Assembly (NCBI GenBank): GCA_964448135.1
Contig: CAYUVH010000023.1
Coordinates: forward strand, 1 to 64,000
DNA: 64,000 nt
Direction of reading: 5' to 3'
Origin: CAYUVH01 sp964448135
GTDB taxonomy: Bacteria > Verrucomicrobiota > Verrucomicrobiia > Limisphaerales > UBA8199
The first letter of the stretch is position 1. Each line of letters starts with the position of its first letter. Below the pieces are notes generated by a model. The model was not told where the DNA came from. It made no database searches and worked only from the letters and a program-made list of their open reading frames with translations. Both the position numbers and the translations under genes were made by a program. This document shows, piece by piece, positions 43,138-51,568 of this stretch.

Positions 43138-44105
43138 GCACCGCACCAAAACCCGAACGCGTCGCCGTCGTCGGCCTCGGCCTGCTGGGCCGCGGGATAG
43201 CCGGATGTTTTCTGGGACACGGCTTCGAAGTCGTCGCCATCAGCCGCCGTGAATCGCAACATGACGAAGTCCGCCAGCAACTGGCCGTGATGATGGACGA
43301 ACTCGTGGAGCTCGGCGGTTTTCCCGCCCGGCTGCGCGACGAATGGTCATCGCGCTACATCGCCGCCACCGATTACGCACCCGCCACCGATTGCTCTTTC
43401 GTCGTGGAAAGCGTCACCGAAGACATCGCTGCCAAGGCCGCCACGTTCGACGCTCTCGAAGCCGTGGTGTCCCCGGAAGTTGTCATCGCCACGAATACTT
43501 CCGCCATTCCGATCAGCCGCCTCCAACAAGGCCGCAAAATTCCCGGCCGCTTCGTCGGCATGCACTGGGCCGAGCCCGCGCACGCCACGCGCTTCATGGA
43601 ACTCATCCGTGGCGAAAAAACAAGCGACGCCACCCTCCAAACCGCCGCCGCCATGGCCCGCCGCCTCGGCAAGGAACCTTGCATCTGCCAGAAGGACGTT
43701 CCCGGTTTCATCGTGAATCGCATCGGTTACGCGATGTATCGCGAGGCGCTCAACGTTCTGAACTCAGGCATCGCCGACGCCGCCACCATTGATTGCGCCA
43801 TGCGCAATGCCCTCGGCCTGTGGGCCAGCGTCTGCGGCCCGTTTCGGTGGATGGACATCACCGGCGGCCCTGAACTCTACGCGAAGGCCATGCAACCGGT
43901 TTTGCCCGACTTGAGCAACTCCACCGAAATCCCGCCTGCGATCCAAAAACTCGCAGCTGAAGGCGCGCAGGGGATCACGAACGGCCGCGGCTTTCATCAA
44001 TACACGAAAGAGGAAGCCCGCCACTGGGAAGAACTTTACCGCCGGCACGCCTGGCGGGTCGCCAAAATGCAGAACGAATGTTTTCCCATCCAAAAACCAT
44101 CATGA
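43134..44105 (+). CDS. 3-hydroxyacyl-CoA dehydrogenase family protein
   Basis: 323 aa. NAD-binding 'VAVVGLGLLGRGIAGCFLGHG', then 'VVESVTEDIAAKAATFDALE', 'IATNTSAIPISRL' and 'FVGMHWAEPAHATRFMELI', in the place of the usual 'HFFNPV' segment, and 'DVPGFIVNRIGYAMYREAL'. Two-domain architecture is complete. The replaced 'FNP' motif suggests a substrate other than a plain acyl-CoA; relatives act on carnitine, gulonate or 3-hydroxy acids. ATGA overlaps at both ends. Confidence 0.85.
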   Translation: MSTAPKPERVAVVGLGLLGRGIAGCFLGHGFEVVAISRRESQHDEVRQQLAVMMDELVELGGFPARLRDEWSSRYIAATDYAPATDCSFVVESVTEDIAAKAATFDALEAVVSPEVVIATNTSAIPISRLQQGRKIPGRFVGMHWAEPAHATRFMELIRGEKTSDATLQTAAAMARRLGKEPCICQKDVPGFIVNRIGYAMYREALNVLNSGIADAATIDCAMRNALGLWASVCGPFRWMDITGGPELYAKAMQPVLPDLSNSTEIPPAIQKLAAEGAQGITNGRGFHQYTKEEARHWEELYRRHAWRVAKMQNECFPIQKPS

Positions 44106-44566
44106 ATGATCGCGAACAGAAATTGGAAGCGCTCGGTTATCCCCTGAACAAACGTTCGCCGGAAGGCGCGCTCGTTGATCCCCTGGCCATTGCTGGAAAT
44201 CTCCTCTACGCCTCCGGGCAAGTGCCGTTCGACGGTGATCAGTTGGTGAGCAAGGGGAAGGTGCCGTCGCAGGTGAACGCCGAAGACGCGACCAAAGCCG
44301 CCGCCCTCTGCGCCGCAAACGTGCTCCGTTCGGTCAGCGCCCACATTGGCTCGCTCGACAAAATCGAGCGCCTCGTTCGCATCACGGGATACGTCAATGC
44401 CGACAACGATTTCACGGATTGCCATCTCATCATCAATGGCGCGTCACGCCTGGTGCGCGACGTCTTCGGCGAAGCCGGCCGCCATGCCCGCACCGCGCTG
44501 GCCATGAACCAACTCCCCCTCGGCGCCAGCGTCGAGGTCGAAATGATTTTTCAACTCAAGTCCTGA
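44102..44566 (+). CDS. RidA/YjgF-family protein
   Basis: 154 aa from the ATG in the ATGA overlap. 'DPLAIAGNLLYASGQVPFDG', 'QVNAEDATKAAALCAANVLRSV', 'IERLVRITGYVNADNDFTD' and 'GRHARTALAMNQLPLGASVEVEMI' match the long RidA subfamily. RidA deaminates reactive enamine/imine intermediates made by PLP enzymes such as serine/threonine dehydratases; the PLP enzyme encoded three genes upstream is a fitting source. The usual catalytic Arg is present in 'GRHARTAL'. Confidence 0.88.
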   Translation: MNDREQKLEALGYPLNKRSPEGALVDPLAIAGNLLYASGQVPFDGDQLVSKGKVPSQVNAEDATKAAALCAANVLRSVSAHIGSLDKIERLVRITGYVNADNDFTDCHLIINGASRLVRDVFGEAGRHARTALAMNQLPLGASVEVEMIFQLKS

Positions 44567-44584
44567 CCTCCTAAACGACACCAT

Positions 44585-45430
44585 ATGCGCCTCAGCCGAG
44601 TCAAAGCCAAGCTGCGCCGGAACGAACCGGCGCTGATCACCACGCTCCATTACACCGACACCACCCTCTACGAGATGACGAGCCTCATGGGCTTCGATGG
44701 CATCTGGATGGACATGGAGCACCATTCTTACAGCGCCGAAACGGCAGCCCGCCTCATGTGCGCCGCCCGCGTCGGCGCGTCGGACATCATCGCCCGCCCC
44801 GCGAAAGGCGAATACATGCGCATGGGCCGGCTGCTCGAGGCCGGCGCGCAGGGCATCATGTATCCGCGCTGCGAAAGCGCGGAGGAAGCGGCCGAGGTCG
44901 TGAAGTGGTCCAAGTTCGCTCCCATGGGCGAGCGCGGGCTTGACGGCGCGAACGCCGACGCACCGTATTGTCTCATGCCGATAAAGCCGTATTTGAAAAT
45001 GGCCAATGAAGAGACACTCGTCATTGTTCAAATCGAATCCCCACGCGCCCTCGACAAGGTGGAAGACATCGCCAAGGTGCCCGGCGTGGATGTCCTCATG
45101 ATCGGCCCCGCCGACCTCAGCGTGCTCTCAGGTATTCCGTGCGATTTCGACAATCCCATCATGCTCGACGCGCGCAAGCGCGTCGCCCGCGCCGCGAAAG
45201 CCGCCGGCATCCAGTGGGGCATGCCCAGCGGCACTCCCGCGCACACCACGCAAATCATGGAACTCGGCGCCCGCTTCATCTGCCACGGCGCCGACATCCT
45301 CATCGTGAAGCAGGGCCTCGAACAGATTCAAAAGGACTACACGCCGCTCGGCTTCACCTTCGACAACCGCATCGCCGCCATGACCGCCGATTTGGAGAAA
45401 TCCACGACGTCGGCGTATGCGCGGAAATGA
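44585..45430 (+). CDS. HpcH/HpaI-family class II aldolase
   Basis: 281 aa. 'FDGIWMDMEHHSYS' (base region), 'DIIARPAKGE' (Arg), 'GAQGIMYPRCESAEEA', 'IVQIESPRALDKVEDI' (metal Glu) and 'VLMIGPADLSVLSG' (metal Asp) are the family signatures. Such aldolases cleave 2-keto-3-deoxy or 4-hydroxy-2-keto acids to pyruvate and an aldehyde with a divalent metal. It begins 18 bases after ridA, the largest gap in the operon, and overlaps the next gene by 4 bases. Confidence 0.88.
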   Translation: MRLSRVKAKLRRNEPALITTLHYTDTTLYEMTSLMGFDGIWMDMEHHSYSAETAARLMCAARVGASDIIARPAKGEYMRMGRLLEAGAQGIMYPRCESAEEAAEVVKWSKFAPMGERGLDGANADAPYCLMPIKPYLKMANEETLVIVQIESPRALDKVEDIAKVPGVDVLMIGPADLSVLSGIPCDFDNPIMLDARKRVARAAKAAGIQWGMPSGTPAHTTQIMELGARFICHGADILIVKQGLEQIQKDYTPLGFTFDNRIAAMTADLEKSTTSAYARK

Positions 45431-46434
45431 ATCCGCGGCCGTCCATTCTTGTCGTAGGTGTCGGTTCGATCGGCGAACGGCACCTGCGCTGCTTTCAGTC
45501 CACCGCTCGCGCGGAGTTGTCCTTCTGCGAACCGAACACCGCGCTGCGCCAGACCATTGCCGACCGCTATAACATCAAGGATGCGTTCGAAGATTTTTCC
45601 GTCGCGCTCGAGTCCAAACCCGACGCCTCCGTCATCTGCACGCCCGCGCATCTCCACATCGAGATGTCCCTCGCCGCCGCCCGAAAGGGAATCCATGCGC
45701 TCATCGAAAAACCGCTGAGCACGTCCCTCGACGGCCTCGACGAACTAGAGCGCGAAATTTCGCAAAAGAAACTCACTGCCGCCGTCGCCTATGTTTACCG
45801 CGCGCATCCCGCGCTGGCCGCCATGCGCGAGGCCATCCGCTCCGGCCGCTTCGGTGAACCGGTGCAAATCGTGGGCACGTTCGGCCAGCATTTCCCTTTC
45901 TACCGCCCTGCCTATCGCGACACATACTACAAGAGCCGAGCCACAGGCGGCGGCGCGGTGCAAGATGCTCTCACCCACGCGATGAACGCCGCCGAATGGC
46001 TGGCGGGCCCTACGACTCAGCTCGTTGCCGACGCCGCTCACCAAGTGCTCGAAGGCGTGGAAGTCGAGGACACTGTCCACGTCCTCACCCGCCACGGTTC
46101 CATCCTTGGCTCTTTCAGCCTGAACCAGCATCAGGCGCCGAACGAAAGTTCGCTCACGGTGATCTGCAAATCCGGCACCGCCCGCTTCGAAATGCACAAC
46201 AGCCGCTGGCGCTGGCAAACCGATCCCGCCGGAACCTGGCAGGATGAACCCGGCGTCAAACTGGAGCGCGACACCCTATTTACGCTTCAAGCCTCTTCTT
46301 TTCTCGACGCACTTGCCGGAAAATTCCCGCCGCTCTGCACGCTTGCAGAAGCCGCGCAGACGCTCCGCGTGAACCTCGCCATTTTGCGCTCGATGGAAGA
46401 CCGCCGCTGGCAGACGCTAACTTCCGCCACATGA
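45427..46434 (+). CDS. Gfo/Idh/MocA family oxidoreductase
   Basis: 335 aa from 'MNPRPSILVVGVGSIGERHL'; the upstream open frame lies inside the aldolase gene. NAD(P) motif 'VVGVGSIG', 'ASVICTPAHLHIEMSLAAA' and 'HALIEKPLS' (catalytic Lys) identify the family, with the C-terminal alpha/beta domain containing 'GGGAVQDALTHAMNAAEWL'. Members oxidise or reduce sugar-like substrates. ATGA overlaps with both neighbours. Confidence 0.88.
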   Translation: MNPRPSILVVGVGSIGERHLRCFQSTARAELSFCEPNTALRQTIADRYNIKDAFEDFSVALESKPDASVICTPAHLHIEMSLAAARKGIHALIEKPLSTSLDGLDELEREISQKKLTAAVAYVYRAHPALAAMREAIRSGRFGEPVQIVGTFGQHFPFYRPAYRDTYYKSRATGGGAVQDALTHAMNAAEWLAGPTTQLVADAAHQVLEGVEVEDTVHVLTRHGSILGSFSLNQHQAPNESSLTVICKSGTARFEMHNSRWRWQTDPAGTWQDEPGVKLERDTLFTLQASSFLDALAGKFPPLCTLAEAAQTLRVNLAILRSMEDRRWQTLTSAT

Positions 46435-47228
46435 AATCCGAGCCCACGATCCAACAACTCTTCGATCTCTCCGGCCGCACCGCGCTTATCACCGGCGCCA
46501 GCGGGCACCTGGGCGGCGCGATGGCCAATGCCCTCGCCGAAGCTGGCGCGCGGGTAATTGTTGCGAGTCGCGACGCAGTCACCGGGAAGAAGGTCGTCGC
46601 CAGACTGCCTGGAGCAGAGCGGGGTAATCATGTCTCCGTCGTGATGGACCACATGAACGAATCGTCCATCAATCGCGGCTTCGCCGCCGCCATGAAACTG
46701 GCCGGCAAGCTGGACATCCTCGTCGGCAACGGCCACGAGCCACTCGGGGCCGACTGGCGCACCGTCACCGGCAAACAATTCGACCGCCAATTGCGAAATG
46801 CCACAGGCTACTTCCTCCTCGCCCGCAAAATGCACGGCAATGCCGTGGAAAAGAAAAATCCCGCCAGCATCATCCTGCTGGGTTCCATGTATGGCGCAGT
46901 CGGGTCCTATCCCGAAGCTTATGCCGGCATCGGCCCCGCGAATCCCGCCGCTTATCAAACCCTCAAAGGCGGCATTATCCAAATGGTCCGCCATCTCGCC
47001 GTGTATTGGGCCAAGGATGGGGTGCGGGTCAATTGTCTAAGCCCGGGACCATTCCCTTCCCCAGCCGCTTCATCCAACCTCGTCTCGCGGTTGAAAAAGC
47101 ATTCTCCACTCGGCCGCATGGGTCAACCACATGAGTTGAAGGGCGCGCTGGTGTTTCTTGCGTCCGACGCGGCGAGTTACGTCACCGGCCAGAATCTGCT
47201 GGTGGATGGTGGCTGGACCGCCTGGTAA
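46431..47228 (+). CDS. SDR-family oxidoreductase
   Basis: 265 aa. Cofactor motif 'ALITGASGHLGGAMANALAE', catalytic Ser in 'ILLGSMYGAVGS' and Y-x-x-x-K in 'AAYQTLKGG'. 'DAASYVTGQNLLVDGGWTAW' is the classical SDR C-terminus. It resembles gluconate 5-dehydrogenase/3-ketoacyl reductase-like enzymes. It is the last gene of the plus-strand operon. Confidence 0.9.
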   Translation: MKSEPTIQQLFDLSGRTALITGASGHLGGAMANALAEAGARVIVASRDAVTGKKVVARLPGAERGNHVSVVMDHMNESSINRGFAAAMKLAGKLDILVGNGHEPLGADWRTVTGKQFDRQLRNATGYFLLARKMHGNAVEKKNPASIILLGSMYGAVGSYPEAYAGIGPANPAAYQTLKGGIIQMVRHLAVYWAKDGVRVNCLSPGPFPSPAASSNLVSRLKKHSPLGRMGQPHELKGALVFLASDAASYVTGQNLLVDGGWTAW

Positions 47229-47246
47229 CCGGCGTTCGTTTGCCTT

Positions 47247-47276
47247 CGGAGCGCGGCTGTCCCCAACCGCGCTCCG
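47247..47276. repeat. REP-like hairpin CGGAGCGCGG..CCGCGCTCCG
   Basis: A perfect 10-bp stem with loop CTGTCCCCAA, 18 bases after the SDR stop. A run of nine A follows on the plus strand, so it lacks the T-run of a plus-strand terminator, although the hairpin could still slow 3' exonucleases. It shares GGAGxGxGGCxGTCCCC with the hairpin at 7.17 kb. The remainder up to 47.68 kb shows no gene. Confidence 0.55.
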
Positions 47277-47680
47277 CAAAAAAAACGCCCCGCCGTTGCC
47301 GTGTGTGGTAGCTCCTATGAACGTGTCGGGATATATGGGACGAGCGGTTCGCTTTCGACTTCCAGCGATTGGCATGTCGGCGGCGACCGGCGCTTTAAAG
47401 TCCCTGGACCGATCTATTACGGTTCAAGTGCTGAGCCACGAATCACGAGCAGGGCAGGGCAAATTCTGAACTGCAAAATTCGTTTTTACCAAAGAGCGTA
47501 TTACTAAAATCTTCTACTGCATCACGCGTGCCAGCCGCGTATTTGCAAAAACTTTTTTCCACAAAAGACACCCCATCCCCGGAAATTCGTGTAAATACAG
47601 TGCTTCAACTTTCGATCTTCATTCGTTATCAGACATTTGTGCTTCGTCATTTCCTTCCCCCGTGTCCAAATAGTTGGCGG

Positions 47681-47708
47681 TTGTGTAGATTTGTCTCGCC
47701 GGTATAGT
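47681..47708 (+). promoter_or_regulatory. Possible sigma-70-type promoter of lpxD
   Basis: TTGTGT (47681-47686), 16-base spacer, TATAGT (47703-47708), ending 25 bases before the ATG chosen for lpxD. The -10 match is good and the -35 is moderate. Confidence 0.35.
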
Positions 47709-47733
47709 GAGGCCCGCAGAGCGCACCCTGTTT

Positions 47734-48756
47734 ATGCCCTATACCGCCGCGGAAGTTGCCCAAAAAATCGGAGCCGAAGTCGTCGGCGACCCCTCCCGGG
47801 TCCTCTCCAGTTTTGCGCAGGCGGACCAAGCCAGACCAGGTGATCTCACTTTTGCGGAAAACGAGGATTTCTTCGCCCGGGCGGAACAAAGCGCCGCGTC
47901 AGCGATCATTGTTTCGGGTCCTTATACTTCCGCGAAAAAGGTGCTTCTGCGTGTTCAGAGCGCCCGGGTCGCCTTTGCCAAGGCGCTGGCGCTGTTTTTC
48001 CCCGATCCGGCTCCTCCGCCCGGCGTGCACCCCACAGCCATCGTGCCGGCCAGCGCACAGGTGGATGCCTCGGCATATATCGGGCCCTATTGCGTGTTGG
48101 GCGATCGGGTGCGCATTGGCGCGCATTGCACTTTGCACGGGGGCAATCATGTCGGCGCCGATTCCAAGCTCGGCGAAGCCGTGGTTCTCTTCCCGAATGT
48201 CACCCTTTACGTCCGGACTCAGATCGGCAACCGGGTCCGCATTCACTCCGGAACCGTCGTCGGTTCGGATGGCTACGGTTATGTCCTCGACCAGGGGCGG
48301 CACCTCAAGGTGCCGCAGGTTGGGAATGTCATCATCCACGACGACGTCGAAATCGGCTCGAATGTCAGCATTGACCGTGGCGCGCTGGGGCCGACGGTAA
48401 TCGGCAAAGGCACGAAAATCGATAACCTGGTCCCGATCGCCCACAACGTGACCATCGGCGAGCATTGCCTGGTGATTTCGCACGTCGGCATCGCGGGAAG
48501 CACCACCCTCGGCAACTATGTTGTGCTTGCCGGGCAGGTGGGTGTCGCCGGCCATCTAAAGATCGGCAACCAAGTCACCGTCGGCGCGCAAGCCGGTGTC
48601 ATGACCGACATCCCCGACGGCGAGCGCTGGCTCTGGAGCCCCGCCCAGCCCGAACGCATTGCCAAACGTCAGATCCTTGCCATGTTGCAGCTGCCCGAGC
48701 TGTTGCGGCGGATAAAGCAGCTCGAGAAAAAGCTGGAAGCGGATTCGAAGGACTGA
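47734..48756 (+). CDS. lpxD: UDP-3-O-acylglucosamine N-acyltransferase LpxD
   Basis: 340 aa from 'MPYTAAEVAQKIGAEVVGD', the normal N-terminus; a GTG 27 bases upstream is less likely because it overlaps the -10-like TATAGT. N-terminal uridine-binding domain, then a left-handed beta-helix of hexapeptide repeats ('IGAHCTLHGGNHVGADSKLG', 'VIIHDDVEIGSNVSIDRGAL'), with the catalytic His in 'VPIAHNVTIG'. A C-terminal helix ('LPELLRRIKQLEKKLE') completes the trimer. LpxD adds the N-linked hydroxyacyl chain in lipid A synthesis, so the organism makes LPS. No other lpx genes are adjacent. Confidence 0.93.
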   Translation: MPYTAAEVAQKIGAEVVGDPSRVLSSFAQADQARPGDLTFAENEDFFARAEQSAASAIIVSGPYTSAKKVLLRVQSARVAFAKALALFFPDPAPPPGVHPTAIVPASAQVDASAYIGPYCVLGDRVRIGAHCTLHGGNHVGADSKLGEAVVLFPNVTLYVRTQIGNRVRIHSGTVVGSDGYGYVLDQGRHLKVPQVGNVIIHDDVEIGSNVSIDRGALGPTVIGKGTKIDNLVPIAHNVTIGEHCLVISHVGIAGSTTLGNYVVLAGQVGVAGHLKIGNQVTVGAQAGVMTDIPDGERWLWSPAQPERIAKRQILAMLQLPELLRRIKQLEKKLEADSKD

Positions 48757-48843
48757 ACCGCCGGGCGGGGACAGCGCATTGTCACATAATCTTGCCTTTT
48801 TGGCGGCAGGAGGTAACCTCAGGCCAGAAGCATTATTGGACTT

Positions 48844-49707
48844 ATGCGCGCACAGAATCGTTCCATCTGCCGCCGCTCTTCCCTCCGCGGGAGTAACGGA
48901 TTCACCCTGATTGAGTTGCTGGTCGTGATCGCCATTATTGCGATTCTGGCGGCGATGTTGCTGCCGGCGTTGACCAAGGCCAAACTGCGCGCCCAAGGGG
49001 TGCAGTGCATGAGCAATAACCGGCAGATTTCGCTGGCGTGGCGCATGTATGTGGAGGACAGCCGGGATATTTTTCCCTGGGCGAGCAGCTGGCCGGTCAC
49101 CACGTGGGACCCCTCCACCTGGTGCAACGGCAAGATGAACACCGACCCGAACAATTCTTCGAACTGGGATCCCTCGATAGACATCATGAGAAGTCCGATC
49201 TATCCCTACACCGGCAAAAACACCGCCATCTGGCGATGCCCGGCCGATCGTTCGACGGTCGGCGGCAAGCCGCGCGTCCGCAGCATGGCCATGAACGCGT
49301 ACGTGGGCGGCTTCAAAGGCGCGCCCATCACCACGGGCAACATGGGCGCGAACATCGTCTATTTGAAATATCCGGATCTTAACATCCCGGGCCCGTCAAA
49401 AATATTCCTGCTCATTGACGAACGCGAAGACGCGATCAATTGGGGCAACTTTCTCCCGGACATGGACGGATACTCACCCCGCAATCCAAACGCCTACGCG
49501 TGGCTGGATCTGCCGGGCTTTTATCACGGCGGCGCGTGCGGTATTTCCTACACGGACGGCCACTCGGAGATCAAGAAATGGAAGGACGGCCGCACGATGC
49601 CCAAACTGGTCGAGAGCGGGAATATCTTCAACGGCTCCACCCCCGTCCCCAGCCCGGGCAATATTGATATCGCGTACATCCAGGACGCGTCCACCCGCCC
49701 GAAGTAA
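48844..49707 (+). CDS. Prepilin-type N-terminal cleavage protein (PVC-type pseudopilin)
   Basis: 287 aa. Basic leader, then G-FTLIELLVVIAIIAILAAMLLPAL, the prepilin-peptidase site with N-methylated Phe and Glu at +5. 'KAKLRAQGVQCMSNNRQISLAW' and the later 'GISYTDGHSEIKKWKDG' are typical of the hugely expanded pseudopilin families of Verrucomicrobiota, Planctomycetota and Lentisphaerota. It is probably exported by a type II/IV-like pathway and displayed or secreted. Converges on the hydroxylase gene with 8 bases between. Confidence 0.88.
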   Translation: MRAQNRSICRRSSLRGSNGFTLIELLVVIAIIAILAAMLLPALTKAKLRAQGVQCMSNNRQISLAWRMYVEDSRDIFPWASSWPVTTWDPSTWCNGKMNTDPNNSSNWDPSIDIMRSPIYPYTGKNTAIWRCPADRSTVGGKPRVRSMAMNAYVGGFKGAPITTGNMGANIVYLKYPDLNIPGPSKIFLLIDEREDAINWGNFLPDMDGYSPRNPNAYAWLDLPGFYHGGACGISYTDGHSEIKKWKDGRTMPKLVESGNIFNGSTPVPSPGNIDIAYIQDASTRPK

Positions 49708-49715
49708 ACGGGGCG

Positions 49716-50336
49716 CTAGCTCGCCGCGTCGACCCTCAGCCCAGGCGGCATAACCGGACGAGTGGTGCGGGGTTGGACATCAGGCACCGACGGTCCTTGC
49801 GCCTGCTGGAAGTGAATCTTCGAGCGCAGCAGCAACGTCCCCAGGCAAAGGTCCGCCAGCGGCAGCACCACGTTGAAATTGCGGTGCATGTAGCGGTGGT
49901 GCAAAAGATGGTGGCCATTCAGCCGGAAGAAAATGCCCGAACGTTCCACGTAGCGTTTGCGCGGAAGGTGCATGCACCAGTGGATATATTCGTAAGCCCC
50001 GTAGTAAGCGGCACACGCGGGCACCGAACCAATCAGGAGCACCCAGTGGCCGGTCAGCCAGGCGACCAGCACGAAAGGAATGGACCCCACCACAATCAAG
50101 GCCGGCCCGTTCCACCAGGCCATCGGAATGGTGTGCTTGTCTTTCTCGTGGATGAGATGGTAGGTCGGATCCGCCTTGAAAATCTGATGATGCACCAGCG
50201 CGTGCGACTCGAAGGGATAGCGAAAGCTCCCCAGCGGACGGTGCATGACGTACTTGTGCAGCACCCATTCGAAAAGGGAGCAATAGAAGACCGCGGCGAC
50301 GAAGCCGGCGGCGACCCAAAACAGCGTTTGTTGCAT
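49716..50336 (-). CDS. Fatty-acid hydroxylase/sterol-desaturase superfamily membrane enzyme
   Basis: 206 aa with several hydrophobic helices. Histidine boxes for the diiron centre: 'HKYVMHRPLG', 'HALVHHQIF', 'YIHWCMHLP' and 'HHLLHHRYMHRNFNVV'. The superfamily hydroxylates or desaturates lipids in the membrane; the substrate is unknown. It lies 56 bases downstream of infA on the same strand. Confidence 0.85.
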   Translation of the reverse strand: MQQTLFWVAAGFVAAVFYCSLFEWVLHKYVMHRPLGSFRYPFESHALVHHQIFKADPTYHLIHEKDKHTIPMAWWNGPALIVVGSIPFVLVAWLTGHWVLLIGSVPACAAYYGAYEYIHWCMHLPRKRYVERSGIFFRLNGHHLLHHRYMHRNFNVVLPLADLCLGTLLLRSKIHFQQAQGPSVPDVQPRTTRPVMPPGLRVDAAS

Positions 50337-50392
50337 TTGGTTAAAGCGAGTGACTGACGAGCATTGATGTGGCCGCGCTTTTCAAAGGTCCA

Positions 50393-50611
50393 TTACCGCA
50401 ACCGGTAAGTGATGCGCGCCTTGCTCAGGTCGTAGGGCGACATTTCCAGCCGCACCCGGTCTCCGACCGTAAGCCGCACGAAATGTTTGCGCATCTTGCC
50501 CGAAAGATGAGCGAGCACCTCATGCTGGTTATCCAGTTTAACTCGAAACATGGTGCCTGGCAACACCGTGGACACTGTCCCCTCGACTTCGATTGGCTGT
50601 TCGTTGGCCAA
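50393..50611 (-). CDS. infA: Translation initiation factor IF-1
   Basis: 72 aa, S1/OB-fold. 'IEVEGTVSTVLPGTMFRVKLDNQHEVLAHLSGKMRKH' and 'VGDRVRLEMSPYDLSKARITYR' are diagnostic. The start codon is TTG (the complement reads TTG-GCC-AAC), preceded by GAGG at proper spacing, which decides the start. IF-1 binds the 30S A site during initiation. It is not in a ribosomal-protein operon here. Confidence 0.95.
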   Translation of the reverse strand: MANEQPIEVEGTVSTVLPGTMFRVKLDNQHEVLAHLSGKMRKHFVRLTVGDRVRLEMSPYDLSKARITYRLR

Positions 50612-50850
50612 AAGATCCTCGCGCTTTGGGGTTAGCCACAGCTTGAGCCTGTTCGCGACGCGGCCGCCGCGGAAGAATGAACTTCCTTCTGCGAGGTCCG
50701 GAAACTGTACTGTCCGACGGTCATTTTTCTTTTATGTCGCGAACCCGTTACCCCTCCAAAACCAACCCGGGTGGTCGCACCGCGCCAACCGCGTCGAATT
50801 CCTGCGCCGATGCGGCAGGAGGAAAAGCAATCGAGCGGGGTCATAGTCCC

Positions 50851-51426
50851 ATGCAACCGGCAAAAAACAAGCATGATTTTTTGCGCGGAGCAAACCGGAC
50901 AACGGGACAAAACCCGACGACCCCGGAAATCCCCCGGGAAAGGATTGAGGATTTCCCTGTGTTGTGCGGATTGGCGGTCGAAGCGATGGTTGTGGCGGTG
51001 AAAACGTCATTGGCTCTGTCGGTTTCTTATCCTTACGAGGAATTTTCGGACCACGTCAAAGCGATGAAGACGGTGCGCGAGTGGGAATACACCGCGCGCT
51101 TCGGTCATCTGGGGACGTGCCAGTCCAGCCGCGCGAATAACGCGCGGATCGTGGAATACTTTTCGGACTCCTATGCCGACCAGCGGGAGGCGGTCTATAA
51201 GGCCGAGCTTTTTTTGCTCATCAACGACTATCTGGGCCGCAATGCGAAGGTTTTCTCCAAGAAAGGCCTGATGGACGAGGCCGAGGACGGGATGTTCTCC
51301 GTGGAGCCGGCCCTGTTGCGGGCGGTGCATTATGTTTTCACCGCGGCCATCCAGCCCGCCAGCACGCCGCCCGCCAAGGTCCTGACGCTGGCCAAGGCGA
51401 TCCAGGACATCGCGCCAGCAGGCTAA
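50851..51426 (+). CDS. Hypothetical protein, unknown family
   Basis: 191 aa from the ATG giving 'MQPAKNKHDFLRG'. A TTG-started version from 50677 adds 58 low-complexity residues and overlaps nothing, so it cannot be excluded. The first ~35 residues are polar; the rest is a compact helical domain with 'VLCGLAVEAMVVAVKTSLAL', 'REWEYTARFGHLGTCQSSRAN', 'REAVYKAELFLLINDYLGR' and 'EPALLRAVHYVFTAAIQP'. No signal peptide, transmembrane helix or known motif. It is divergent from infA. Confidence 0.5.
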   Translation: MQPAKNKHDFLRGANRTTGQNPTTPEIPRERIEDFPVLCGLAVEAMVVAVKTSLALSVSYPYEEFSDHVKAMKTVREWEYTARFGHLGTCQSSRANNARIVEYFSDSYADQREAVYKAELFLLINDYLGRNAKVFSKKGLMDEAEDGMFSVEPALLRAVHYVFTAAIQPASTPPAKVLTLAKAIQDIAPAG

Positions 51427-51568
51427 GCGGTTGGAACATCCGCTTTCGCAAGCGGTTAGACGGTTATAAACGACCGCCATTGGTTACAACCGATTTGCCG
51501 GTCCAGCCGATCCTTGAGGTGTGTTCCAGCCCGATTGCCATCCCTATACCCACCCAGGTTACGTTTTA

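Noticed and set aside
47247..47286. Intrinsic terminator after the SDR gene
   Set aside because: The hairpin is perfect but is followed by A residues, not T residues, on the plus strand. For the minus strand the run is on the wrong side.
48808..48814. AGGAGGT as ribosome binding site for the pseudopilin
   Set aside because: It is about 30 bases before the ATG and no in-frame start codon lies at a suitable distance.
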